DNA from: an uncultured Dorea sp.
GTDB lineage: Bacteria; Bacillota_A; Clostridia; Lachnospirales; Lachnospiraceae
Direction: 5' to 3'
Length of the DNA stretch: 64,000 bases
NCBI GenBank assembly: GCA_910579015.1
Contig: CAJTRO010000004.1
Location: 1 to 64,000 of the forward strand
The notes beneath the pieces are model-generated. The model worked only from the letters and a program-made list of their open reading frames with translations. It did no database searches and was not told the origin of the DNA. Positions 1 through 10,600 of the stretch are shown here, piece after piece (positions within the stretch are counted from its first letter, which is position 1; each line of letters begins with the position of its first letter). Made by a program: the position numbers and the translations under genes.

Positions 1-2
1 AG

Positions 3-200
3 GCGTTGAGGGACTATAATTGTCAGATTAATTGTGCGGAAAGAAGAGGAGAGAAGCGAGGAGAGAAAAGAGGAGAAAAGCGAGGAATCAAGCTGGCAGT
101 CGAAGTGATTCGGTTACATGAACAGGGAATGTCGAATGAAGATATTGCATTGAGGTGTGACGTAGTTGTGGAGAAAGTACGTGAAATTCTGGCAATGTGA
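3..200 (+). CDS. C-terminal part of an Rpn-family nuclease/transposase (cut by window edge)
   Basis: The reading frame is open from the first bases of the window and ends at 200. Its roughly 65 residues match the C-terminus of the intact Rpn-type protein at 733-1686 almost exactly, with the same (RGEK)n tract and the same end motif ILAM. It is therefore the tail of a second copy whose N-terminal nuclease part lies outside the window. The RGEK tract has three units here against four in the downstream copy. Whether the full gene upstream is intact cannot be seen. Confidence 0.75.
   Translation, partial: ALRDYNCQINCAERRGEKRGEKRGEKRGIKLAVEVIRLHEQGMSNEDIALRCDVVVEKVREILAM
45..80 (+). repeat. In-frame 12-bp repeat encoding (RGEK)x3
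   Basis: Three consecutive 12-bp units encode Arg-Gly-Glu-Lys in the edge-cut Rpn copy. The equivalent tract at 1519-1566 has four units, so the array differs in length between two otherwise near-identical sequences. Confidence 0.8.
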
Positions 201-732
201 ATAGGATGAGAGGTAATGGAATAGAATTAAAGCTTGAAAGATGTAAAATTATCGGCTCTTTGATAAAATGGAGCCGACTATCCGCTACGGCGGAATGGGA
301 GTGAAGCGAAAAAGATAATTATCATTTTGTGAAGTATTTGCAAAAACGTGGTTGGGAAGTCTTATAGACAGAGGCTTTCCAGCGGGAATTGTAGAAAAGA
401 GAGAGGTCCGTCAAAGGCATTGGTACAAGCGGTTTTCTGAAAAAATATTCGGAGCTATTGTGTTAATATATGCCGTGTTAAATTTTATATTAAGAATTCT
501 AAAAGACGTTCGTCTTTTGCATTCTGACCGGCAATTCGCCGGATAACTACCCGAAATCTATTTTTATAATGCAGAGTGATTGCAGGATTAGTCTGAGCGT
601 AGACATTACTCTAGAAGATTTCTTAAGGTTTCGCCTTTTATGGAAACCTATTTCATGATATGATTACATATAAGAATGGAAAGTCTTCTTAAGTGGATTC
701 TGTAATACTGTGCAGAAGAAAGGAGACTTTTA
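201..732. other. Intergenic region between two Rpn copies
   Basis: No convincing gene is present. There is a small perfect hairpin at 252-277 (TCGGCTC paired with GAGCCGA). A second stem-like stretch near 628-650 has GGTTTC facing GAAACC. An open frame at 352-546 starts with TTG, has no ribosome binding site and resembles nothing I recognise, so I do not call it a gene. The ribosome binding site of the downstream gene (AAAGGAGAC) sits at about 719-727. Confidence 0.5.
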
Positions 733-1686
733 ATGGAAAAAAGAAATGACACACCAAATGGAGCGCAGATAGAAGATACCGCTTTCAGTTCACCATCCAA
801 CAGAAATGGAGCGCACCTGTCGGACGATTTCATCATGCATCCGACAAACGATGTATGCTTTGCCGGTTTAATGGAAAATCCTTCGGTGCGAAAAGGCTTT
901 TGTTCCGCCATACTGAGGATAAAGCCGGAAGAGATTGAAGAAACAGAGCTTCTTCCCACGCATCTGCATCGAGAATACGGGGATGATAAGCTTGGGATTT
1001 TGGATGTATATGTACGTCTGAGGAATGGGATTCAGATCAACACGGAAATGCAGGTGAAGAAATTCGAGTTCTGGAACGAACGTACATTATTCTATTTGAG
1101 TAAGATGTTTGCAGAGCAGTTGAAAAAGGGAGAGTCTTACGAGAAACTGAAAAAGTGTATCCAGGTCAGCATCCTGGATTTCATCCTGTTTCCAGATGAT
1201 AAAAGGTGTTGCCGGACGGTGCATCTTAGAGATGATGAGACAGGAAAGCTCTATAATGATAAGCTGGAATTGCAGATATTGGAGCTTAAGAAGCTGCCAA
1301 AGGAGATGCAGGCAGGAGAGGATATCGTGAAATGGATGCGTTTCTTTAATGGGAAGAGCCGAAAGGAGTTTGAGGAAATGGCGCAGACGGATGAATACAT
1401 GGGAGAAGCATATGAAGCATTGAAGAGATTAAGTGCGGATGATAGGAAACGTCTGGAATATGAGGCAAGGGAGAAGGCGTTGAGGGACTATAATTGTCAG
1501 ATTAATTGTGCGGAAAGAAGAGGAGAGAAAAGAGGAGAAAAGCGAGGAGAGAAGCGGGGAGAAAAGAGAGGAATCAAGCTGGCAGTTGAGGTGATTCGGT
1601 TACATGAACAGGGAATGTCGAATGAAGATATTGCATTGAGATGTGATGTAGTTGTGGAGAAAGTACGTGAAATTCTGGCTATGTAA
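733..1686 (+). CDS. Rpn family recombination-promoting nuclease / PD-(D/E)XK transposase-like protein
   Basis: This 317-residue protein matches the Rpn (YhgA-like, PDDEXK) family, which are mobile DNA endonucleases often annotated as putative transposases. The family N-terminus is visible around residue 35-45 (HPTNDVCF). The PD-(D/E)XK core follows as the Asp of GILDVYV and then NTEMQ (the E-x-Q form typical of this family). The C-terminal third is a charged helix with four RGEK repeats, then a short helix-turn-helix-like end (EQGMSNEDIALRCDV). The start has a good AAAGGAGAC site. A truncated copy lies upstream and a broken one downstream, so the family has duplicated locally. Confidence 0.88.
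   Translation: MEKRNDTPNGAQIEDTAFSSPSNRNGAHLSDDFIMHPTNDVCFAGLMENPSVRKGFCSAILRIKPEEIEETELLPTHLHREYGDDKLGILDVYVRLRNGIQINTEMQVKKFEFWNERTLFYLSKMFAEQLKKGESYEKLKKCIQVSILDFILFPDDKRCCRTVHLRDDETGKLYNDKLELQILELKKLPKEMQAGEDIVKWMRFFNGKSRKEFEEMAQTDEYMGEAYEALKRLSADDRKRLEYEAREKALRDYNCQINCAERRGEKRGEKRGEKRGEKRGIKLAVEVIRLHEQGMSNEDIALRCDVVVEKVREILAM
1519..1566 (+). repeat. In-frame 12-bp repeat encoding (RGEK)x4
   Basis: Four consecutive 12-bp units with synonymous variation encode Arg-Gly-Glu-Lys inside the Rpn gene. The paralogous tract at 45-80 has three units. Confidence 0.8.
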
Positions 1687-1706
1687 ATGATATGAAAGTT
1701 AGTGGA

Positions 1707-1885
1707 ATAGAATAGATGTTTGCAGAGCAGTTGAGGAAAGGCAAGAATCTTACGAGAAACTGAAAAAGTGTATCCAGATCAGCATCCTAGATTTCATCCT
1801 CTTTCCGGATGACAAAAGGTGTTGCCGGACAGAGTATCTTAGAGATGATGAGACGGGAAAGCTCTATAATGATAAGATGGAATAA
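1707..1885 (+). pseudogene. Broken remnant of an Rpn-family gene
   Basis: About 180 bases repeat, with point changes and a small insertion near 1740, the segment of the intact Rpn gene around 1107-1268 (from the MFAEQL codons to YNDK). The frame is disturbed and the segment stops at TAA shortly after the codons for KME. There is no nuclease core and no C-terminus. It looks like residue of a third tandem copy. Confidence 0.75.
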
Positions 1886-2868
1886 AACAAATTGCATCCA
1901 TTCTGTTAAAGTACCCGCCATCTCCCCTTCCGCCATACTGCTCTCCAACAGCAAATACTCACCGAATTAAATAAATGCGATTCCATCCAAGAGAGCTGTA
2001 ACATACATATTTCCCCAGATACTAAAGTTACCACAATATTCGACAGCGTTCCCTATTGAATACCTCCGCCATTTTCAATCCTATTCTAAAGTTTCAATCA
2101 TAAAAAGAAATTCAAAAAAGAAAAGACGATAGAAACCAATATTCATTAAAAGCAAAGCATTAAGAAATGAAGGAACATCCCAGTATTCTATCAAAAAAAT
2201 TAAACAGATAGTAACCGCAAATCTGGCTCTGTACGTGTGCAGATAGAATCGAAAACAAAAATGTAAAAAGAAGACACGGTAAAAATAACACAAAGAGATA
2301 CAAAGAGATACAAAGAGTGGCCGGATGTGAAGAGAAGGAGATAAGAATCCTAAGGTCGATGTTCAGAGTATAAAAGATGTTTACCAAGCAACTAAGAAAT
2401 TAAAAAGTTTACAAATGCATAAAAAAATTTCCGAATTATCCTGCGTTTGTCAATCCTGCGCTATATTAGCATTCGAGTTTTCCCTTCTTTTCAATTATTA
2501 AAAAGTACTGCCGCACAATGTAGTTTTGAAAAACAAAAATTGTTCCAACAAAATTATTCCGAAGAAACATAGAGTAGAAAAGACAGAAGTTCGTTTACCG
2601 AGCTTCTTTTTTTTTGCGCCCAAAATCCAGCAAACCGTTCTGGACAAGCCAATTTTATTGAAAAAAATATAAAAAAGGTCAAAATTACCCCAAAAGGTAT
2701 GCTAAACGGTACGCCTCCATTTGCTAAACTAATTCCAGAAGATGAAAAACTCTACCATAATATGCGCTCGGGCTTCCCAATCCGGTCAATTTGCCATACA
2801 CATAAGCCGCGTTCTACGGAATCGTGTGGCGGACAGTCCGGCAGGGGATGTGAAAGGGATGTTAGAAC
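1886..2868. other. Long AT-rich intergenic stretch
   Basis: I see no supported gene in these roughly 980 bases. Open frames of 60-75 residues on the minus strand are AT-rich, hydrophobic and lack ribosome binding sites. A short direct repeat (ACAAAGAGAT-type, three copies) lies near 2289-2316. One clear rho-independent terminator sits at 2584-2614. The boundary with the downstream surface locus is otherwise featureless. Confidence 0.5.
2584..2614 (+). terminator. Rho-independent terminator
   Basis: AGAAGTTCG pairs with CGAGCTTCT (one G-T pair) around a short loop and is followed by eight Ts. No gene directly upstream explains it, so it may end an untranslated or decayed transcript. Confidence 0.75.
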
Positions 2869-3324
2869 ATGAAAGAACAATTATCAGTATACACAGGGAT
2901 TTCCAACAGCATTGTCTTGGCCGTTGACGACAAAGACATTCGAGGCATTCAGGGCAGAGTATATCACGCATATTCAGAAGAAGCGATTCCGATCGCCTGT
3001 TTTGAAGAAGTGATTCGTATCGCAGAGAATCTTTTTAATGATCTGGGGTATCCGCAGATGACTACGAATGACCGAGAGTTTGGCGGAAGCTCCTATTCAT
3101 ATAGAAAAAAGGAAGAGATGGTCAAGGTTATGGATGATAAGACATTATTAGAACAGCAGGGCGATCTTGGAACATTTATCATACGGGTACAACACAGGCA
3201 GCACAGCAGCTGGCAGGGGAAGGTCACCTGGATCGAGGAAAATGAAACCGTGAACTTTCGCTCCGCACTGGAATTAATGAAGATGATCGACCATGTGTTG
3301 GAAGAGAATAAGATCAAGGAGTGA
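2869..3324 (+). CDS. Conserved-looking protein of unknown function at head of the pilus locus
   Basis: A 151-residue acidic soluble protein with no signal peptide or membrane segment. I do not recognise a family. It reads like a small alpha/beta protein (hydrophobic strand near residue 13-18, GTFIIRVQHRQHSSWQGKV near 107-125). Its stop lies five bases before the next start, so the two are almost certainly cotranscribed. The start codon ATG is preceded only by a weak purine stretch. Because it leads the signal peptidase, adhesin and sortase genes it may regulate or aid that locus, but that is inference from position only. Confidence 0.7.
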   Translation: MKEQLSVYTGISNSIVLAVDDKDIRGIQGRVYHAYSEEAIPIACFEEVIRIAENLFNDLGYPQMTTNDREFGGSSYSYRKKEEMVKVMDDKTLLEQQGDLGTFIIRVQHRQHSSWQGKVTWIEENETVNFRSALELMKMIDHVLEENKIKE

Positions 3325-3328
3325 CAAT

Positions 3329-3910
3329 ATGGGGAATAAAGAGTTACGCAGGCTGAAGCGAAGAGATCTCTTGCAGATGCTCCTTGCACAATGTGAGGAG
3401 ACGGAGAGACTACAGAAGGAACTGGATGAGACAAGGACCGAGCTGGAGACGTTGCAAGAAGGATATGAACGCCTTAAGAAGAAGCTAGATATCAAGGATG
3501 AACGGTTGAACCAGAAGGATGCGAAGATCGCAGAGCTTAAAGACGCGGTTGAGGAGATTCAGGCATCGCGGGTAATCGAACTGGAAGAGGCCGGCTCCAT
3601 TGCAGAAGCGGCGCTGAGACTTAACGGGATATTCGAAGCGGCACAGAGATGCGCGGAGCAGTATCTGATGAATGTCAAGCGGATCAGCAGGAACACGCCA
3701 GACAGACCGTCGGTCATGGAGCATCCGGCATTGCCGGGGGAGTTGGAGATGACAGACGATACGGAAGCGCCGGAACAACTGGCAGTACCAGAAGAACGAA
3801 ACATATCAAGAACATTCGCGATAACGGACAGGAGACAGGTACACGGACAGAAGATCCCCTATGAAGCAGGATGGAGGCCGGCGGCCCGGAGAAAGAAGCT
3901 CCATGGATAA
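3329..3910 (+). CDS. Coiled-coil protein of unknown function in the pilus locus
   Basis: This 193-residue cytoplasmic protein begins at ATG 3329, five bases after the previous stop; a longer in-frame start at 3293 lies inside the upstream gene and is less likely. Residues 1-75 form a strong predicted coiled coil rich in Glu, Lys and Leu heptads (for example ETERLQKELDETRTELETL). The middle is helical and the C-terminal 60 residues are low in structure. There is no export signal. It overlaps the start of the signal peptidase gene by eight bases, which suggests coupling. I do not know its function. Confidence 0.75.
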   Translation: MGNKELRRLKRRDLLQMLLAQCEETERLQKELDETRTELETLQEGYERLKKKLDIKDERLNQKDAKIAELKDAVEEIQASRVIELEEAGSIAEAALRLNGIFEAAQRCAEQYLMNVKRISRNTPDRPSVMEHPALPGELEMTDDTEAPEQLAVPEERNISRTFAITDRRQVHGQKIPYEAGWRPAARRKKLHG

Positions 3911-4679
3911 TGCTAATGAAAGAATTGAGAAGGAAGCAGCTTCCATAGAAAGTGCAGATGAAGATATTGAGAAAGAAGTAACTTCTATAGAAAAAGCAGA
4001 TGAAGGAATTGAGAACGTAACGACTGGAAGTAATGAATCTGACGGAAATGAGCCTGAGAAGTCCGGCGAAGGACCGGAAGAGAACGGCAAAGGGACGAAA
4101 GGATGCAAAAAGCTTGAGATTCCTCCGATCAACGATCTGAGAATGGAGCTTGCAAGAGAAGAGGCCAGACATGAATTCAGAAGATCTCTTCTTAATATAG
4201 CGGGAGTCCTTACCGTGGCCGCCGCCGTAACGGCGCTGATGATGACAAGGCTTCTTATATTATTGCAGGTTAATGGAAGCAGTATGGCGCCAACTCTTGA
4301 AGAAGATGAGATCGTGATACTCCGACAGACAAAAGAGATTGAGACAGGAGACATCGTAGGATTTTATTACGGAGGGAAGATACTTCTGAAGCGTGCCATA
4401 GGCAGCGCAGGAGATGAGATAGATATAGACCAGGAAGGCAATGTATATGTCAACGGCAAGGTGATCGACGAACCATATGTGGAAGATAAGAATCTAGGTA
4501 AATGCGATCAGGATTTTCCATATCAGGTGCCGGAGGGAATGATCTTCGTGCTGGGAGATAACAGAGCCGTATCCATAGACAGCCGTATGAAGGCGATCGG
4601 ATGTGTGGAAGAGAGCCAGATAGTCGGCAAAGCAGCTTTTAGGGCGTGGCCGAAGGCCCGTATAGGAATGATACACTAG
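3903..4679 (+). CDS. lepB: Signal peptidase I, canonical Ser/Lys type
   Basis: A type I signal peptidase of 258 residues. After a charged cytoplasmic region comes one membrane segment (about residues 97-122). The catalytic serine follows in NGSSMAPT (Ser127), the general-base lysine in ILLKRAIG (Lys163), and the conserved GDNR box near the C-terminus. The first 40 residues contain a degenerate 14-residue repeat (IEKEAASIE / IEKEVTSIE), unusual for this family. I chose ATG 3903, which has GGAGAAAG seven bases upstream and overlaps the previous gene by eight bases; an in-frame ATG at 3861 is possible. It probably processes the pilins and adhesin encoded next to it, while a second SipW-type peptidase ends the locus. 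Confidence 0.9.
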   Translation: MDNANERIEKEAASIESADEDIEKEVTSIEKADEGIENVTTGSNESDGNEPEKSGEGPEENGKGTKGCKKLEIPPINDLRMELAREEARHEFRRSLLNIAGVLTVAAAVTALMMTRLLILLQVNGSSMAPTLEEDEIVILRQTKEIETGDIVGFYYGGKILLKRAIGSAGDEIDIDQEGNVYVNGKVIDEPYVEDKNLGKCDQDFPYQVPEGMIFVLGDNRAVSIDSRMKAIGCVEESQIVGKAAFRAWPKARIGMIH

Positions 4680-4691
4680 GAAGGTGAGAAG

Positions 4692-7600
4692 ATGCAGAAG
4701 CTTGTGAGAGAATATTTAAATGAATTAAAGAGTCGGCAGAAGAAGCGAAGGAGAACCGGCATAGCCGCGATACTTCTGATAGTTCTGGTAGTAGGCGGTG
4801 TGGTTGGAGTCCTGACGCAATATGGTGTGGCCATGACCGGAAATGCGAAGTGCGGGCTGGAAGAACATCAGCATGGTGAAGAGTGTTATGCAAGCGAGAT
4901 GACATGCGGGCTGGAAGAAATGGCAGGACATTCTCATACAGATGCGTGTTATCAGACTGAGACCGTGTTGATATGCGGACAGGAAGAAAGCGCGGGACAT
5001 ACACATGCGGACGACTGCTATGGCGAAGACGGCACATCAGTCTGCGGGCAGGAGGAAAGCGCGGGACATACGCATACGGACGACTGTTATCAGACGGATT
5101 CCGTGCAGATATGCGGACAGGAAGAAAGCGCTGGCCACACGCACACAGCAGAGTGCACAGAGTCACAGATGGCATGTGGGATGGAAGAGCATTCACATAC
5201 GGACCAGTGTTACATTGACACAGAAGCTGGTGTGGAAGAAGTAGCTTTGTGGGAGGCACAGTATAAGGATACGGAATGGAAGGATGCCTGGGGCGAAGAC
5301 CTTGTAACAGCGGCTCAGAAGCAGATTGGTTATAAAGAGAATTCCGATAATTATACGATTGCAGAAGACGGAAGCCGCAAGGGTTATACCAGATACGGCC
5401 AGTTTGCCGGTGATGTGTACTGCGACTGGGATGCAGCGTTTGTTAACTTCTGTATCTTCTATGCAGGACTGGAAGCATCCGGAATTTTCCCGAGTGAGAC
5501 GGATACAGCCAAGTGGTGTGGAGAATTTGAGAAAATAAACGGACAGGATGAAAGATACATTTCCTGCCTGACAGCGGCAGAAGGATACACCCCGGAGGCC
5601 GGAGATATTATTTTCCTTGAGAAGGAAGACGAAGAGAGAACAAGCCAGATGGGAGTAGTTTCTTCCTATAATAAAGAGAAGAATGAGATCCGGGTGATTG
5701 AAGGCAATAGCGGCAACGAGGTAAAAGAGAATCCGTATGATGCCGGTGATGCACACATCGTAAGGTATCTGAAGATTTCGGAGCTTGAGAAGGCATATAA
5801 GGGAACGGGCGAAGAAGCACAGGATGCAGAAGAAGCCCAGCCGGTCGAAGCTCCGGCAGAAGAGCCCGAGGCAGTTCAGGCAGACGAAGTGAAGAAAGAA
5901 GGAGCTCCGGAAGGAGAAGATACAGAAGGTAAGGAATCGGAAGAAAAGCAGGAGCAGGATGAAGAAGGAAAGTTGTCAGAGGAAGAACTGAGCCAGGTGG
6001 ATGAGGTGATCGCTCTGATCGACGACATACCTTCACAGGAAGAGGTCCAGAAGAAGATGGAAGCCCTGGAGGATGACGAGGAAGAATATGAGAAATATTA
6101 TCTGAAACTCCAGAAGCAGGTGTTGGAAGCGTTCGAGGCGTATGAGGCGTTGTCGGAGGCGCAGCAGGAGAAAGTGACTAATGCAGAGAAGCTGTTGCAG
6201 ATGGATTGGATGAAGGCGGAGACGCTGGATGAGTCAGATAAAAAGATGGGACCAGATGAGGCTTACGTCAATAGTATCAGTGTTACAAGCATGACTACCG
6301 GAACAGCGCCGTGGGATGAGAAAGCAGGCAGAGGAAATGATGTTAGTGCAAGTGACACAATCGTCCGTACTTACGATACAGTAACATATAATTTCTCGGT
6401 GAATATGAAAACGTGGGATATCAAACAGACTTTTAATGATGCCCGGATCAAGTTGGAATTTGTGCTTCCGCGGACGGAAGGGGAAGCTGTTTTTGATCAG
6501 AGCGCCATGACATGGATGGATAATACATCCGGATATGAGCCAAAGCTTACCCAAGACACACGTTCGATAGACGGAGAAGAAAAAGAGTGTCAGGTACTCA
6601 CCTGTTATAAGCACCTGCTTCCTGCCGAAGGAAGTCTGTCTGTTGTTCCCGGCGATTTTGGAGAGAATCTTACTATATACGTAAAGTCAATGCATAACGG
6701 AGAAACGTTCCAACCCATCATCAGTGCTGCGATGGAAGGCGGAACCTGGGAAGGAGAATGTGACAAAGAGGATCATAAGATAAATGGAGTTCCGGTGATA
6801 GAAAAAAAGACGGTTGTACCGAAGGAAGTAGAAGTAACTGCCGCGCCAAAATACAATATTAAACTTGAAAGCGAGAAAAGTTATAGGGGAATCTTTGATT
6901 TCCAAGGTGACGATGAGTGGATGCAGCAGTATGGTGACATAGCGGCGAATACGAATATCTCAACACCGATTCCGGGACGCTTGATGAAACTTGGTATCGT
7001 GCTGCAGTTATATAACGACAATCTCGCCAAAGGCTTGAAGGGAATTGAATTGCCGAAAGGACCCATCAGCTTTGACTTGAATGTATCGTCTGCATATACA
7101 CCTACGGCAGAAAGTGAAGAAGGAACACAGTATGATACGACAGAAGAATATACGCCGTTATTGTGGAGTTATGGTGAAAACAGGGAGATAAAGTACGGAG
7201 AGAATAATACGGACGGAAGAGTGCTCTATGATAACAGAGCATGTACGGAGCTTGCCCCGTATTTTAAACATGATGAAGCGAGAGAAGGGAGCGACTGCAA
7301 GGATAGCGGAACATGGAAAGCAAGTCAGGAGGGCAGTATCATCCATATCACGGTCAGTGATTATACCATTGATTTGGAACACATGCCAACGAAGAATATT
7401 CCGGGCGGTACAGAGCTGTATGGAAGCAACATAGGATGTTTCTCTTCCGGTGGAATCTGGCTTGTACAGCCTTTTAATAAAAGGGAGAGCAATACAGAAA
7501 CAGAAGGACCAAAGTACGACATAATCAAAGATAAGGGGGCAGGAGCCTTTGCTACTACGGCGAAAGCCGGGAATCTGCAGGCGACTACTGTCGGCGGAGA

Positions 7601-10600
7601 GACATTGATCCAGGGGCAGGATGATTTTGACCAGATGGTTCTGACGGATGATGAAGAAGTACGGACATTAGAGTTAAATCTTCCTGGAAGCATGCAGAAC
7701 AGAGTCCGGTATGCCGGGGATCACAACAGATGGTGGTTAGGCTCCGGTGTTGATGACATATATGATGGAAATGATTATGCTGCAAAAGGAAGTGAACTGT
7801 ATCTGGTAGGAGGTTTCAGTTATGATTCCCAAAAAGATGCTGGAAATCAACTCTATCTTGGAACGAATCTGATTCGATTCTATGGGAGCGCCATTGAGTT
7901 GAGTGGAGAGGGAAGTTCTAATTTAATAGACGGAGCTTCTCTGGACGGGAAAACTGGAAGATCAATGGATACGTGGTGGGAGCCAGATCCGATTAAGTCC
8001 AATATCCGTATATACTATGCGACAAAAAAGGATGGGAAAGACTGGGACGATTATAACGAACTTAAATATGCCTTGGAAGAAGATTTGAAATTCTACGACA
8101 GTCTGGATAAGATACCGGAAGACTCTTTATGTGTAGGTATTCTGACCTGTTTTGTAGGACCTGGACCAAAACCGGATAAAGAACCGGATAAAGGCAGTTA
8201 TTATTATTACCATCAGGCTCATGTCAAAGATGAACAGGAATTGGTTGGAGAGAGCTTTGCATTAGTATCTACATCCCGGGTATGGACAAAGGAAATGTTT
8301 GAAGAGGCTGACCTAGGGTTGGAGGATATTCATCTTGGTGAATCGGCTGAAGTCAATATCAGGGATTGGGTTATTGGTTCTGAGCTTTGGAAAAATGACC
8401 ATTATAAGAGTGCGAATATCGGAGGCTCTACATTCTATGTAGAAGAAACATATAAAGAAGACGGGAGCGGTCCGAATGGAACGCATAATTCTGAATATGA
8501 GCATTGGGGCGATACCTTACTGGTTATCGGATATAGGACGAAAATAACCAAGAATCTGATGCAGACAGATATAAACGGTGAAGAGAAGAAGAATTATAAT
8601 CTTGATTCAGGACAGAGAGTGGCAGATTTTAAACTACAGCCTGTAACCTATTATGAGAAACAGGGAGACTATGACCATACAGATGATATTACCATTGTAG
8701 ACATTCTTCCGGAGTATATGACTTATAAACCGGGAAGCGCATATTTTGGCGGGATATATGAACAATCGTCAAAAGATGGCGGAAGCAAAGGAACGATTAT
8801 AAAGGATACATCCGAAGGAGCGAAATTCCCTGACCCGGTATTAACGGAGCCTCAAGTCACGAATAATGAGGACGGGACACAGACTCTTACCTGGGTGATC
8901 AAGGATGTGAAGATTGGGGAAGCGATGGCGCCGATCTATTATTCGGTAGATATCGGAGACAGTGGGAATCCGGAAAAGGATGTTCCGATAGGTTCTACAA
9001 GTTTAGAAAATGTAGCTTATATAAAGGCGCCCGGGGATCTTCGCGATCCATTGAAGACAGCGGAAAAGAACTCGAAAGCAGGTTTCTCTGTGAATCGAGG
9101 AAGCGCAAGTTCATTTGGTAAGTATACGAAGCAGAAGATCGTGGATGAAGACGGAGAGATCGACTATGTCGTCTACTATAATAACAATGCTGACACCGAG
9201 ACATCGTTTACCATAATGGATACCATGCCAATGAATGGTGAAAATGGAAGCGAGTTTGCCGGAACTTATACGTTTGAAGGATGGAAGCTGGATACTACTC
9301 GTTGTGATCTTAATCAGATAAAAATCTATTACACTTTTGACGAGCAGTATAAGAATAAGACAGCGGACGATTTGAACGAAGGAGAGATGGAAGGATGGAA
9401 AGAGGCTGTCATTGAACCAGATGGAACAATAAAGGTACCAAAACCAGATCCGGATACAATGGTTCTGGACGGAGAGAAAGTGACTCAAATGCACCCTGTA
9501 GCATGGGGAGTGATTGGGGAACTGGGGTCTAAGCAGAGTATCTATATTGATTTAAAGGTTAAGTTGGATCCAGGACCATCGGCTATAGATAAGGAAAAGA
9601 GTAATTATTTTGTCAATTTGCTTTCCAAAGGCGATACTACTACGATCACTGAGACGCCGACTGCGAGACGGACATTGGAAGGTCTTACATGGATCGACGA
9701 TAACCGGGATGGAATTCAGGATAAAGATGAGATGAGGCTCTCAGGAGTTAATGTGGAACTGCTTAAGCTTAAAGAAGGCGGGAATGCCGGGAATGAAAGT
9801 GATTACGAGGCAGTATGTTACCCAGATACAGATATACCTGTCAGCATCGAAACCGGACATCAGATCAGTATAAGAGAAAAAGCAGACTCTGTCGCGGCAG
9901 TTTATGAGCCTGGCAGATATAAGTTCATAGACTTGCCGAAAGGGACATTTGCCGTAAGATTCTCAGAGGGAGATTCTAAGATTCATATATTAGAAGCATC
10001 GCCGGAGAATCGAGGAGGAGATGATACTGTAGATTCAGACGGAACGCCGACTTACTCAGATGATAATAAAGACTTAGAGAAGACTTTGATCAGTGATATT
10101 CGGATGCCTGCGGTGGAAGAACTGGCAGTTACATTATTCGAATCGAAGTATCACGACAGTGGGTTTTACTGCGGAGCAGAAATGGGTATTACAAAAAATG
10201 GTGTTGATGGTCAGCTATTGGCAGGAGTTCGGTTCAAATTGTCTGATTTCAACAATCAACCGGTTCAGCTTAGAAAACAGGATGAGGATGGTTATTTTGT
10301 GGTTAGAGATATCGGGGATGCAGACAGAGAGTGGATATTAGACAAGGACGAGAATGGAAATTATCAATTCACGGATGTGGGGAAAGTTTCTTCAGATCAG
10401 AGTCTATCGGCAGAAACGAAAGGAACAGATTTATCACAGATTGCGCTTTACAGTGGAAATGACCAAGAAATTAAATATCTTGCCGCAGACGAGCAATATG
10501 TAGAAACTGACAGTAATGGAATAATTAATGTAAAGGGATTGTTGCCAGGAAATTATACCGTCAGTGAGATACAGACGGCAGCAGGATATCAGCTTCTGGA

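Noticed and set aside
352..546. 64-codon open frame between the Rpn copies
   Set aside because: TTG start with no ribosome binding site, no recognisable family, and the composition of intergenic DNA.
2742..2927. 61-codon open frame before the first gene of the surface locus
   Set aside because: It has no ribosome binding site and overlaps, in another frame, the better-supported start at 2869.
5608..6036. Minus-strand open frames opposite the giant adhesin
   Set aside because: They are Pro/Leu/Ser-rich shadows of Glu/Gly-rich coding sequence with no ribosome binding sites.
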